DNA of 27,805 nt. Origin: an uncultured Mycolicibacterium sp. Lineage in GTDB: Bacteria; Actinomycetota; Actinomycetes; Mycobacteriales; Mycobacteriaceae. The notes beneath the pieces are model-generated. The model was not told the origin of the DNA. It saw only the letters and a list, made by a program, of their open reading frames with translations, and made no database searches. Location of the stretch: positions 1 through 27,805 of the forward strand of contig NZ_CALDGS010000165.1 of the NCBI RefSeq assembly GCF_937941905.1. The letters are read 5' to 3'. Within the stretch, counting starts at the first letter, position 1; every line of letters starts with the position of its first letter. The position numbers were made by a program, and so were the translations under genes. This document shows, one piece after another, positions 1 to 6,578 of the stretch.

Positions 1-77
1 CACCGGCGGCTGAGCCGCCAGATCGGGCACCGGCGGCTGAGCCGCCAGATCGGGCCCCGGCGGCTGAGCCGCCGGGG
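1..77. repeat. 27-bp tandem repeat with palindromic core
   Basis: Positions 1-27 and 28-54 are identical copies. A third, partial copy starts at 55 with one substitution and diverges after about 73. Each copy contains the inverted repeat GGCGGC-TGA-GCCGCC, so the transcript could form three hairpins in a row. The array may continue to the left of the window. It lies immediately downstream of the leftward hydrolase gene. A rightward gene may also end here, because each copy carries a TGA in the same rightward frame, but that gene cannot be seen. Confidence 0.85.
55..77 (-). terminator. Hairpin terminator after the hydrolase gene
   Basis: A perfect 10-bp inverted repeat with a 3-nt loop (TGA) lies 4 bp beyond the stop codon of the leftward gene at 82. 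There is no T-run, as is common for mycobacterial intrinsic terminators. It could act in both directions if a rightward gene converges from the left. Confidence 0.55.
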
Positions 78-81
78 CGGC

Positions 82-780
82 CTACAGCTCCGCGAGCGCC
101 GCCAGGCAGGCCTGGCCGATCACCGCCGGGTCCGCGCCGAGCTCGGCCAGGGTGAAGGTGCGCAGCGCCGCCCGTGGCGCGGCCGCCACCCACTCCAGCG
201 CCACCTCCACCGGGTGCACCGGGTCGTCGGTCGCGGCGGCCACCGCCAGCGGCGCGGCCACCCCGGCCAGCTCCGCCGCGTCGGGGGCGCGGTGGCCGGC
301 CGCCCGTTCCATCGCCTCGGGCAGATCCGGCCACTGCTCGGCCCACGACCGGGTGAGTTCGACGGCCAGCCACTCCGGGCTCCCGGCGCGCATCTGCGCG
401 GTGGCGGCGGCCAGTCCGTCGCGGCGCAGCAGCGCCGCGGTGTGCCGGGCCGCCAGCGCCGCCGGGGCGTCGTCGGGGGTGCCGGTCCACGGCGGCAGCC
501 CGGCCAGCACCGCGACGGCCCGGTCCGGCCGGTCCAGCGCCCACTGCACCGACACCACCGCCCCGATCGAGATCCCGCCCACCACCAGCGGCCCGGACCG
601 CGCCGCCTCGTCGAGCGCCTCCCGGTAGCCCTCGATCAGCCGCCGCGGCTGCGGGGCGGGCGCCACCACCCGCGCCCCGGCGTCGTGCAGGGGGCCGGCG
701 AACGCCCGGTACACGTAGTCGTCGTCGGATCCGGTACCCGCCAGCAGCACCGCGGTCGCACCGCGCAGATTCACGCTCAC
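82..780 (-). CDS. Alpha/beta hydrolase-like protein (Rv2695-like)
   Basis: This 232-residue soluble protein has the layout of a small alpha/beta hydrolase. There is an N-terminal strand followed by GTGSDD, a nucleophile elbow GGISIG with Ser71, and a late acidic strand with Asp185-Asp186. The last histidine is His189, directly after the acidic strand. The last 43 residues contain none, and the place where the catalytic His is expected reads LGA (Ala216), so the triad looks incomplete. No substrate can be inferred. The start is a GTG at 780, which has a CACGAT hexamer 7 nt upstream (possible leaderless start). A GTG at 774 with an AGGGG ribosome site 5 nt upstream is equally possible. It is divergent from the OB-fold gene. 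Position and neighbours match Rv2695 of M. tuberculosis from memory. Confidence 0.82.
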   Translation of the reverse strand: MSVNLRGATAVLLAGTGSDDDYVYRAFAGPLHDAGARVVAPAPQPRRLIEGYREALDEAARSGPLVVGGISIGAVVSVQWALDRPDRAVAVLAGLPPWTGTPDDAPAALAARHTAALLRRDGLAAATAQMRAGSPEWLAVELTRSWAEQWPDLPEAMERAAGHRAPDAAELAGVAAPLAVAAATDDPVHPVEVALEWVAAAPRAALRTFTLAELGADPAVIGQACLAALAEL

Positions 781-872
781 CCCTCAGATCGTGCCCGGTA
801 CCACCCGGTCGTGTCCCGCGCGGTCCCGCGCCACGCCGTGGACCCGGCATGGCATCCGCACCCCGGGAGGAC

Positions 873-878
873 TACCGT
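873..878 (+). promoter_or_regulatory. -10 hexamer TACCGT before the OB-fold gene
   Basis: TACCGT fits the mycobacterial TANNNT -10 pattern and would start transcription near 885, giving a leader of about 50 nt. That leader contains three ribosome-site-like stretches: GAGGAG at 903-908, AGGAGG at 916-921 and AGGAG at 925-929. The last is correctly spaced for the ATG at 935. No good -35 element is visible. Confidence 0.4.
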
Positions 879-934
879 GGCGATGGTCGGGCGGGTTCAC
901 CAGAGGAGATCGCCCAGGAGGTTCAGGAGAGGCC

Positions 935-1303
935 ATGTCCACGGCCGGTGGCTATCTGCGTCGGCTCGCCCGACGCCTGACGGAAGATCCCGAACAACTC
1001 GACGTCGCAGAACTCAGCGATCAGGCCGCCAACTGCGGGGCGCAGCGCGCGATCGACTGCCGCCGCGGCCAGGAGGTGACGATGGTCGGCACCCTGCGCA
1101 GCGTCGAGACCACCCCCCGGGGTGGCGCCGGGGTGCGGGCCGAACTGTTCGACGGCACCGACTCGGTGATGCTGGTGTGGCTCGGCCAGCGCCGCATCCC
1201 GGGCATCGAGACCGGCCGCACGCTGCGGGTGCAGGGCCGGGTCGGCCAACTCGACAACGGCGTCAAGGCGATCTACAACCCGCACTACGAGATCCAGCAG
1301 TGA
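935..1303 (+). CDS. OB-fold nucleic-acid-binding protein (Rv2694c-like)
   Basis: This is a 122-residue protein. Residues of about 40-120 form a single OB-fold of the type found in RecG wedge and tRNA anticodon-binding domains: a strand at VTMVGTLRSV, a loop, then strands ending in RTLRVQGRVG. Such domains bind single-stranded DNA or RNA. No catalytic motif is present, so the role is unknown. The ATG at 935 has AGGAG at 925-929. The stop codon overlaps the GTG start of the DUF3159 gene by 4 nt (GTGA), so the two are probably translationally coupled. The same pair (Rv2694c-Rv2693c) sits next to ceoC and ceoB in M. tuberculosis. An upstream in-frame extension to 791 exists but has no ribosome site. 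Confidence 0.85.
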   Translation: MSTAGGYLRRLARRLTEDPEQLDVAELSDQAANCGAQRAIDCRRGQEVTMVGTLRSVETTPRGGAGVRAELFDGTDSVMLVWLGQRRIPGIETGRTLRVQGRVGQLDNGVKAIYNPHYEIQQ

Positions 1304-1968
1304 GCGAGACCGACGAGACCGCCCCGGCCGAGCCCCAGGCGGCGCCCGCCGCCCGTGCCGGGGCGCTGCTGACCCAGCTCGGCGGCGTCAGCGGGCTGAT
1401 CTACTCCTCGCTGCCGGTGGTGGTGTTCGTCCCGGTCTCCAGCCTGTTCGGGCTGACGCCCGCCATCGCCGCCGCGCTGGGTGCGGCCGGGCTGGTGCTG
1501 CTGGTGCGGCTGCTGCGGCGGGAGTCGGTGCAGCCGGCGGTGTCCGGGTTCTTCGGGGTGGGCGTGTGCGTGCTCATCGCCTACCTGATGGGCGAGTCCA
1601 AGGGCTACTTCCTGCTGGGCATCTGGACCTCGCTGCTGTGGGCGGTGGTGTTCGGCGGCTCGGTGCTGCTGCGCCGCCCGCTGGTCGGCTACCTGTGGGC
1701 CTGGTTCAACGGGCACGACCGGAGCTGGCGGCGGGTGCGCCGCGCGGTGCGGTGCTACGACGTCGCCACGCTGACCTGGGCGGCGGTGTTCGCGGCCCGG
1801 TTCGTGGTGCAGCACCACCTCTACGACGCCGACCGCACCGGCTGGCTCGGGGTGGCCCGGATCGCGATGGGCTGGCCGCTGACCGCGCTCGCCGCGCTGG
1901 CCACCTACCTGGCCGTCCGCGCCGCCCAGCAGGCGGTCCGCGCGGCGCGCGCCGACGAGACCCCCTAA
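1300..1968 (+). CDS. DUF3159 integral membrane protein (Rv2693c-like)
   Basis: This 222-residue protein has a short polar, Ala/Pro-rich N-terminus followed by about six hydrophobic segments: around residues 30-48, 50-68, 80-95, 100-120, 160-172 and 185-205. A basic loop around residues 136-150 probably faces the cytoplasm. It matches the actinobacterial DUF3159 family, whose function is unknown. The GTG start at 1300 overlaps the stop of the OB-fold gene, so no separate ribosome site is needed. The 3' end overlaps the convergent ceoC gene by 4 nt. Being beside two RCK proteins makes a link to ion transport conceivable, but nothing in the sequence shows it. Confidence 0.85.
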   Translation: MSETDETAPAEPQAAPAARAGALLTQLGGVSGLIYSSLPVVVFVPVSSLFGLTPAIAAALGAAGLVLLVRLLRRESVQPAVSGFFGVGVCVLIAYLMGESKGYFLLGIWTSLLWAVVFGGSVLLRRPLVGYLWAWFNGHDRSWRRVRRAVRCYDVATLTWAAVFAARFVVQHHLYDADRTGWLGVARIAMGWPLTALAALATYLAVRAAQQAVRAARADETP

Positions 1969-2630
1969 CGCGGCCGGGGCCGCAGCAGCAGCTCCTGCAG
2001 TTCGGCCTCCACCTCGGTGGTGGCCACGAACAGCAACTCGTCGCCGCCCTCGAGCGGCTCGTCGCGCTCCGGCACGATCACCCGCGGCCCGCGCAGGATC
2101 GCCACCAGCGCGGCGTCGCGGGGCAGCTCCAGCCGCTTGACCGGCTTGCCGCCCCACGGGGTGTCGGGCGGCAGGGTGATCTCCACCAGGTTGGCCTGGC
2201 CCTTGCGGAACTCCATGAGCCGCACCAGATCCCCGACCGCGACCGCCTCCTCGACCAGGGAGGCCAGGATGCGCGGGGTGGACACCGCCACGTCCACCCC
2301 CCAGTTCTCGTCGAACAGCCACTCGTTGCGCGGATCGTTGACCCGGGCCACCACCCGCGGCACCGCGAACTCGGTCTTGGCCAGCAGGCTGACCACCACG
2401 TTGACCTTGTCGTCGCCGGTGGCCGCCACCACCACGTCGAAGTCCTCGAGGTGCGCGGCCTCCAGCACCGACAGCTCGCAGGCGTCGCCCAGCCGCCACT
2501 GCGCCTCCGGGATGGTGGCCGGGTCGATGTGGTCGGGGTTGCGCTCCAGCAGCGTCACCTCGTGCTTGGCGACGAGCTCCCGGGCGATGGAGCGGCCCAC
2601 CGCGCCGGCCCCGGCGATCGCGACCTTCAC
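1965..2630 (-). CDS. ceoC: TrkA-family (RCK) potassium-uptake regulator CeoC
   Basis: This 221-residue protein is a typical half-TrkA. It has an N-terminal Rossmann RCK_N domain (residues 1-120) with the GAGAVG nucleotide loop at 7-12 and an acidic residue ending the second strand (LLERN). A C-terminal RCK_C domain follows (about 135-215). RCK proteins gate or regulate K+ channels and transporters in response to nucleotides such as NAD(H), ATP or cyclic di-AMP. The start is a GTG at 2630 that overlaps the stop of ceoB (GTGA, 4 nt), so the two are coupled. No TrkH/TrkG channel gene is nearby. The closest transporter is the divergent KimA-like permease. Confidence 0.9.
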   Translation of the reverse strand: MKVAIAGAGAVGRSIARELVAKHEVTLLERNPDHIDPATIPEAQWRLGDACELSVLEAAHLEDFDVVVAATGDDKVNVVVSLLAKTEFAVPRVVARVNDPRNEWLFDENWGVDVAVSTPRILASLVEEAVAVGDLVRLMEFRKGQANLVEITLPPDTPWGGKPVKRLELPRDAALVAILRGPRVIVPERDEPLEGGDELLFVATTEVEAELQELLLRPRPR

Positions 2631-3301
2631 TGTGCCTCCGGATCCTCGGCCGGCGGCCGCGCGGCGATCGCCAGTGCCTCGGCGATCCGCCCGCTCACCG
2701 CCGCCAGATACACCTGATCGCTGGCCTGGATGACGGTCCGGGCGTCCGGCAGCAGCCCCGCGCCGAACCGGATCAGGAACGCCACCCGGCCCCCGGTGGC
2801 GGCCTCGAGTTCGGCGACCGGGCGGCCCACCCAGCCCTCGTGCAGGTTCAGTTCCATCACCCCGACGTTGCCGGTGGGGTCGCGCCACTTGGTCGTCTCG
2901 GTCTCGCGGGTGAGCACGTGCAGCAGCCGGTCGGTGGTCCACGGCACGGTGGCCACCGTCGGGATGCCGAGCCGTTCGTAGACCGCGGCCCGCTTGGCGT
3001 CGTAGATGCGCGCCACCACCCGCTCCACGCCGAACGTCTCGCGCGCCACCCGGGCAGAGATGATGTTGGAGTTGTCCCCGCTCGACACCGCAGCGAACGC
3101 GCCGGCCCGCTGGATCCCGGCCCGCAGCAGCACATCGCGGTCGAACCCCATGCCGACCACCCGCTCGCCGGGGAAGTCCGGGCTCAGCCGGTGGAACGCC
3201 CGGGCGTCGCGGTCGATGATGGCCACCTCGTGACCGATCCGGGCCAGGCCGTCGGCCAGGGCGGCACCGACGCGGCCGCATCCCATCACCACTACTCGCA
3301 C
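2627..3301 (-). CDS. ceoB: TrkA-family (RCK) potassium-uptake regulator CeoB
   Basis: This 224-residue paralogue of the next gene has an RCK_N Rossmann domain with GCGRVG at residues 7-12, an acidic residue (Asp30) at the end of strand two, and a C-terminal RCK_C domain from about residue 140. It should form dimers or rings with CeoC and control K+ flux at the membrane. The start is a GTG at 3301 with the ribosome site AGAGGA (3309-3314) 7 nt upstream. Longer in-frame starts up to 3529 run through the promoter region and into the divergent permease gene, so they were rejected. The -10 hexamer TAGCGT (3337-3342) would give a leader of about 30 nt. Confidence 0.9.
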   Translation of the reverse strand: MRVVVMGCGRVGAALADGLARIGHEVAIIDRDARAFHRLSPDFPGERVVGMGFDRDVLLRAGIQRAGAFAAVSSGDNSNIISARVARETFGVERVVARIYDAKRAAVYERLGIPTVATVPWTTDRLLHVLTRETETTKWRDPTGNVGVMELNLHEGWVGRPVAELEAATGGRVAFLIRFGAGLLPDARTVIQASDQVYLAAVSGRIAEALAIAARPPAEDPEAQ

Positions 3302-3336
3302 TGAGTCGTCCTCTCCGCACAAGCTGCGCACCCGGA

Positions 3337-3342
3337 ACGCTA
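3337..3342 (-). promoter_or_regulatory. -10 hexamer TAGCGT of ceoBC
   Basis: On the minus strand TAGCGT fits TANNNT and lies about 36 bp upstream of the ceoB GTG, which has its own ribosome site. It sits back to back with the -10 of the permease (3374-3379) in an 86-bp divergent region. No strong -35 is visible. Confidence 0.4.
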
Positions 3343-3373
3343 CAGCTTCGCGCCCGCCGTGGTGGTTCGGGCT

Positions 3374-3379
3374 TACCCT
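3374..3379 (+). promoter_or_regulatory. -10 hexamer TACCCT, leaderless permease start
   Basis: TACCCT is followed by 8 nt and then the GTG at 3388, so transcription would begin at or next to the start codon. No Shine-Dalgarno sequence is present, which supports leaderless initiation. This also leaves no room for a 5' riboswitch. Confidence 0.55.
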
Positions 3380-3387
3380 TGGCACTC

Positions 3388-5376
3388 GTGTCCAAGCTTT
3401 CGACGGCCGTGCGGCGTCTGCTGCTCGGCCGGCCGTTTCGCAGCGACCGGCTCGCCCACACGCTGCTGCCGAAACGGATCGCACTGCCGGTGTTCGCCTC
3501 CGACGCGCTGTCGTCGGTGGCCTACGCACCGGAGGAGATCTTCCTGGTGCTCTCGATCGCCGGACTGGCCGCCTACGCGCTGGCGCCGTGGATCGCGTTG
3601 GCGGTGGCGGCGGTGCTGCTCCTCGTGATCGCCAGCTACCGCCACATCGTGGCGGCCTACCCGTCCGGCGGCGGCGACTACGAGGTGGTCGGCACCAACC
3701 TCGGCCCGACCGCCGGGCTGGTGGTGGCCGGTGCGCTGCTGGTGGACTACACGCTGACCGTGGCGGTGTCGATGTCGGCGGCGATGGCCAACATCGGCTC
3801 GGCGGTGCCGTTCGTCGGTGAGCACAAGGTGGTCTTCGCCGTGGCGGCGATCGTGGTGCTGGCCGCGCTGAACCTGCGCGGCACCCGGGAGTCGGGCACC
3901 GCGTTCGCGATCCCGACCTACGCGTTCCTGCTCGGCATGGCGGTGCTGCTGGGCTGGGGCCTCATCCAGATCGAGCTGTTGGACCGGCCGCTGCGCGCCG
4001 AGTCCGCCGGGTTCGAGATGATCGCCGAGCACGGCGAGATCGTCGGGTTCGCGCTGGTGTTCCTGGTGGCCCGGGCGTTCTCCTCCGGGTCGGCCGCGCT
4101 GACCGGGGTGGAGGCCATCAGCAACGGGGTGCCGGCGTTCCGGAAACCCAAGTCCCGCAACGCCGCGACCACCCTGCTGCTGGTCGGGCTGATCTCGGTG
4201 GTGCTGTTCGTCGGCACCGTGGCGCTGGGCCGGGCCACCGGGGTGCAGATCGCCGAGCGCCCGCACGAACAGCTGCTCGGGGCGCCGGCCGACTACCGGC
4301 AGAAGACCCTGATCGTGCAGCTGGCCGACGCGGTGTTCGGCAACAACGGCGCCTGGGTGCTGCTCATCGCGATCGTCACCGCACTGATCCTGATGGTCGC
4401 CGCCAACACCGCCTTCAACGGCTTCCCGGTGCTCGGCTCGATCCTGGCCCAGGACCGCTACCTGCCGCGCCAGCTGCGCACCCGGGGCGACCGGCTGGCC
4501 TTCTCCAACGGCATCCTGTTCCTGGCGATCACCGCGATCGGGTTCGTGGTGGCGTTCAGCGCCGAGGTCACCACGCTCATCCAGCTCTACATCGTCGGGG
4601 TGTTCGTCTCGTTCACCCTCAGCCAGGCCGGCATGGTGCGGCACTGGACCCGGATGCTGGCCGGCGAGGACGACCGCTCGGTGCGCCGCCAGATGATGCG
4701 CTCGCGGGCGATCAACGCGGTGGGCTGCGTGGCCACCGGGGCGGTGCTGTGCGTGGTGGTGGTGACGAAGTTCGCCGCCGGCGCCTGGATCGCCATCCTG
4801 GCGATGGCCGCGGTGTTCGCGCTGATGCGGCTGATCCACCGGCACTACGACACCGTCGCCGCCGAGCTGGCCATCCTCGATGACGGCGAGGACATCGTGC
4901 TGCCCAGCCGCAACCACGCCATCGTGCTGGTCAGCAACCTGCACCTGCCCACGCTGCGGGCGCTGGCCTACGCCCGCGCGACCCGCCCGGACACCCTGGA
5001 GGCCATCACCGTCAGCGTCGACGACGCCGAGACCCGCGAGCTGGTGCACCGCTGGCAGCACAGCGACGTCAGCGTGCCGCTGAAGGTGATCGCCTCGCCC
5101 TACCGCGAGGTCACCCGGCCGGTGCTGGAGTACGTCAAACGCGTCACCAAGGAGTCGCCGCGCACCGTGGTGACGGTGTTCATCCCCGAGTACGTGGTCG
5201 GCCACTGGTGGGAGCAACTGCTGCACAACCAGAGCGCGCTGCGGTTGAAGGGGAGACTGTTGTTCATGCCCAACGTGATGGTGACCTCCGTGCCGTGGCA
5301 GCTGAGCTCCTCGGAGCGGCTCAAGACGCTGCAGCAGCACCCCGCCCCCGGCGATGCGCGGCGGGGGTTCGAGTGA
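3388..5376 (+). CDS. KimA-like APC-family potassium importer (Rv2690c-like)
   Basis: This 662-residue protein has about twelve membrane segments (residues 30-440) and a soluble C-terminal domain (about 450-662), the architecture of the B. subtilis K+/H+ symporter KimA (YdaO). From memory of KimA, several motifs match closely: SDALSSVAY (Asp39, Tyr46), SYRHIVAAYPSGGGDY, LLVDYTLTVAVS, and AFSSGSAALTGVEAISN with Thr239 and Glu242. The residues corresponding to KimA Asp36, Tyr43, Thr230 and Glu233 are therefore kept. It is usually annotated simply as an amino-acid permease. The GTG at 3388 was preferred to the TTG at 3379 because the latter overlaps the -10. The stop overlaps the next gene's start by 4 nt. 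Divergent ceoBC encode RCK regulators, which supports a K+ substrate; transport itself is inferred. Confidence 0.85.
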   Translation: MSKLSTAVRRLLLGRPFRSDRLAHTLLPKRIALPVFASDALSSVAYAPEEIFLVLSIAGLAAYALAPWIALAVAAVLLLVIASYRHIVAAYPSGGGDYEVVGTNLGPTAGLVVAGALLVDYTLTVAVSMSAAMANIGSAVPFVGEHKVVFAVAAIVVLAALNLRGTRESGTAFAIPTYAFLLGMAVLLGWGLIQIELLDRPLRAESAGFEMIAEHGEIVGFALVFLVARAFSSGSAALTGVEAISNGVPAFRKPKSRNAATTLLLVGLISVVLFVGTVALGRATGVQIAERPHEQLLGAPADYRQKTLIVQLADAVFGNNGAWVLLIAIVTALILMVAANTAFNGFPVLGSILAQDRYLPRQLRTRGDRLAFSNGILFLAITAIGFVVAFSAEVTTLIQLYIVGVFVSFTLSQAGMVRHWTRMLAGEDDRSVRRQMMRSRAINAVGCVATGAVLCVVVVTKFAAGAWIAILAMAAVFALMRLIHRHYDTVAAELAILDDGEDIVLPSRNHAIVLVSNLHLPTLRALAYARATRPDTLEAITVSVDDAETRELVHRWQHSDVSVPLKVIASPYREVTRPVLEYVKRVTKESPRTVVTVFIPEYVVGHWWEQLLHNQSALRLKGRLLFMPNVMVTSVPWQLSSSERLKTLQQHPAPGDARRGFE

Positions 5377-6575
5377 TCGGGGCGGAACTCACCGTCACCA
5401 CCACCGCACCGGCCAACGGCGGCAGCTGCGTGGCCCGCCACGACGACGGCCGGGTGGTGTTCGTCCGCTACGCGCTGCCGGGCGAGACGCTGCGGGTGCG
5501 GGTGGTCGAAGACCGGCGCGCCTTCCTGCGGGCCGAGGCGGTCGAGGTGCTCGAGCCGGCCCCGGGCCGGATCCCGTCGCTGTGCCCGATCGCCGGGGTG
5601 GACGGCTCGGGCTGCTGCGACCTGGCGTTCGCCGAGCCGGCGACCGCCCGCCGGCTCAAGGGCGCGGTGGTGGCCAACCAGCTGGCCCGGCTCGGCGGGT
5701 ACTCCTGGTGCGACGAGGCGCAGGCCGCGGCCGAGCCGCTCGGCGACGGCGCGGCAACCGGCTGGCGCACCCGGGTGCGGCTGGCCACCGGTACCGACGG
5801 CCGGGCCGGGTTCCGCCGCTACCACAGCCACGAACTGGTCACCGACCTGCGCTGCGCCCAGCTGGTCGACGGCATGGTCGACGGGCTGGCCGAGCGCACC
5901 TGGCCGGCGGGTGCACAGCTGCACGTCGCGGTCGACGACGACGGAGCGCGCCACGTGGTGCAGTCGGTGCAGCGGGGCGGGCGCAGCCACACCGAGGTGG
6001 TGGCGGGCGACTACACCGCGGTGCAGCGCATCGGGGCGCGTAGCTGGCGGGTGCCGGTCACCGCGTTCTGGCAGGCCCACCGCGCCGCCCCGGCCGGCTA
6101 CAGCGCGCTGGTGGCCGAGTGGGCGCGGCTCGAGCCCGGGATGACCGCATGGGACCTCTACGGCGGGGCCGGGCTGTTCGCCGCGGTGCTGGCCGAACAG
6201 GTGGGGGAGACCGGCCGGGTGCTCACCGTGGACACCTCGCGCGGCTCCACCCGGGCGGCCCGCGCCGCGCTGGCCGATCTGCCCTGGGTGCAGGTGGTCA
6301 CCGACTCGGTGCGCCGCGCGCTGCGGGCCACCGACCGCGCCGCCGACCTGGCGGTGCTGGATCCGCCCCGCACCGGCGCCGGCCGCGAGGTGATCGACCT
6401 GCTGGCCGCGGCCGGGGTGCCGCGGGTGATCCACATCGGTTGCGAGGCGGCGTCGTTCGCCCGCGATGTGGGCCTGTACCTGGGCCACGGCTACCGGGTG
6501 GAGGGGCTGCGGGTGTTCGACGCCTTCCCGCTGACCCACCACGTCGAGTGCGTGGCGGTGCTCACCCGCGGCTGA
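5373..6575 (+). CDS. TrmA/RlmD-family RNA (uracil-C5) methyltransferase (Rv2689c-like)
   Basis: This 400-residue enzyme probably methylates uridine C5 in rRNA or tRNA with S-adenosylmethionine. An N-terminal TRAM-like OB domain (1-60) is followed by a cysteine-containing region with Cys71, Cys81, Cys82 and, later, Cys161. These recall the 4Fe-4S ligands of RlmD, but the spacing is unusual (C-x9-C-C). The SAM fold begins at WDLYGGAGLFA, DPPRTGAG forms motif IV, and Cys357 in HIGCEAASFARD is the expected catalytic cysteine. THHVEC near the end is the family signature. The GTG start at 5373 overlaps the permease stop (GTGA), so it is co-transcribed and coupled. The specific target base is not deducible. 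Confidence 0.88.
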   Translation: MIGAELTVTTTAPANGGSCVARHDDGRVVFVRYALPGETLRVRVVEDRRAFLRAEAVEVLEPAPGRIPSLCPIAGVDGSGCCDLAFAEPATARRLKGAVVANQLARLGGYSWCDEAQAAAEPLGDGAATGWRTRVRLATGTDGRAGFRRYHSHELVTDLRCAQLVDGMVDGLAERTWPAGAQLHVAVDDDGARHVVQSVQRGGRSHTEVVAGDYTAVQRIGARSWRVPVTAFWQAHRAAPAGYSALVAEWARLEPGMTAWDLYGGAGLFAAVLAEQVGETGRVLTVDTSRGSTRAARAALADLPWVQVVTDSVRRALRATDRAADLAVLDPPRTGAGREVIDLLAAAGVPRVIHIGCEAASFARDVGLYLGHGYRVEGLRVFDAFPLTHHVECVAVLTRG

Positions 6576-6578
6576 GCG

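Noticed and set aside
1..54. Short repeats as a CRISPR array
   Set aside because: The 27-bp units are directly adjacent with no spacers, there are only two full copies, and no cas genes are present.
214..1299. Long upstream extension of the DUF3159 frame
   Set aside because: It runs antisense to the hydrolase and out of frame through the OB-fold gene; the GTG at 1300 overlapping the previous stop is the natural start.
3379..3387. TTG start for the KimA-like permease
   Set aside because: The TTG begins inside the -10 hexamer, and the GTG at 3388 has leaderless spacing.
3373..5340. A 655-codon open frame on the minus strand opposite the KimA-like permease
   Set aside because: It is a shadow of the GC-rich permease gene: His/Arg/Gln-rich composition, no domain, and the permease strand has clear motifs.
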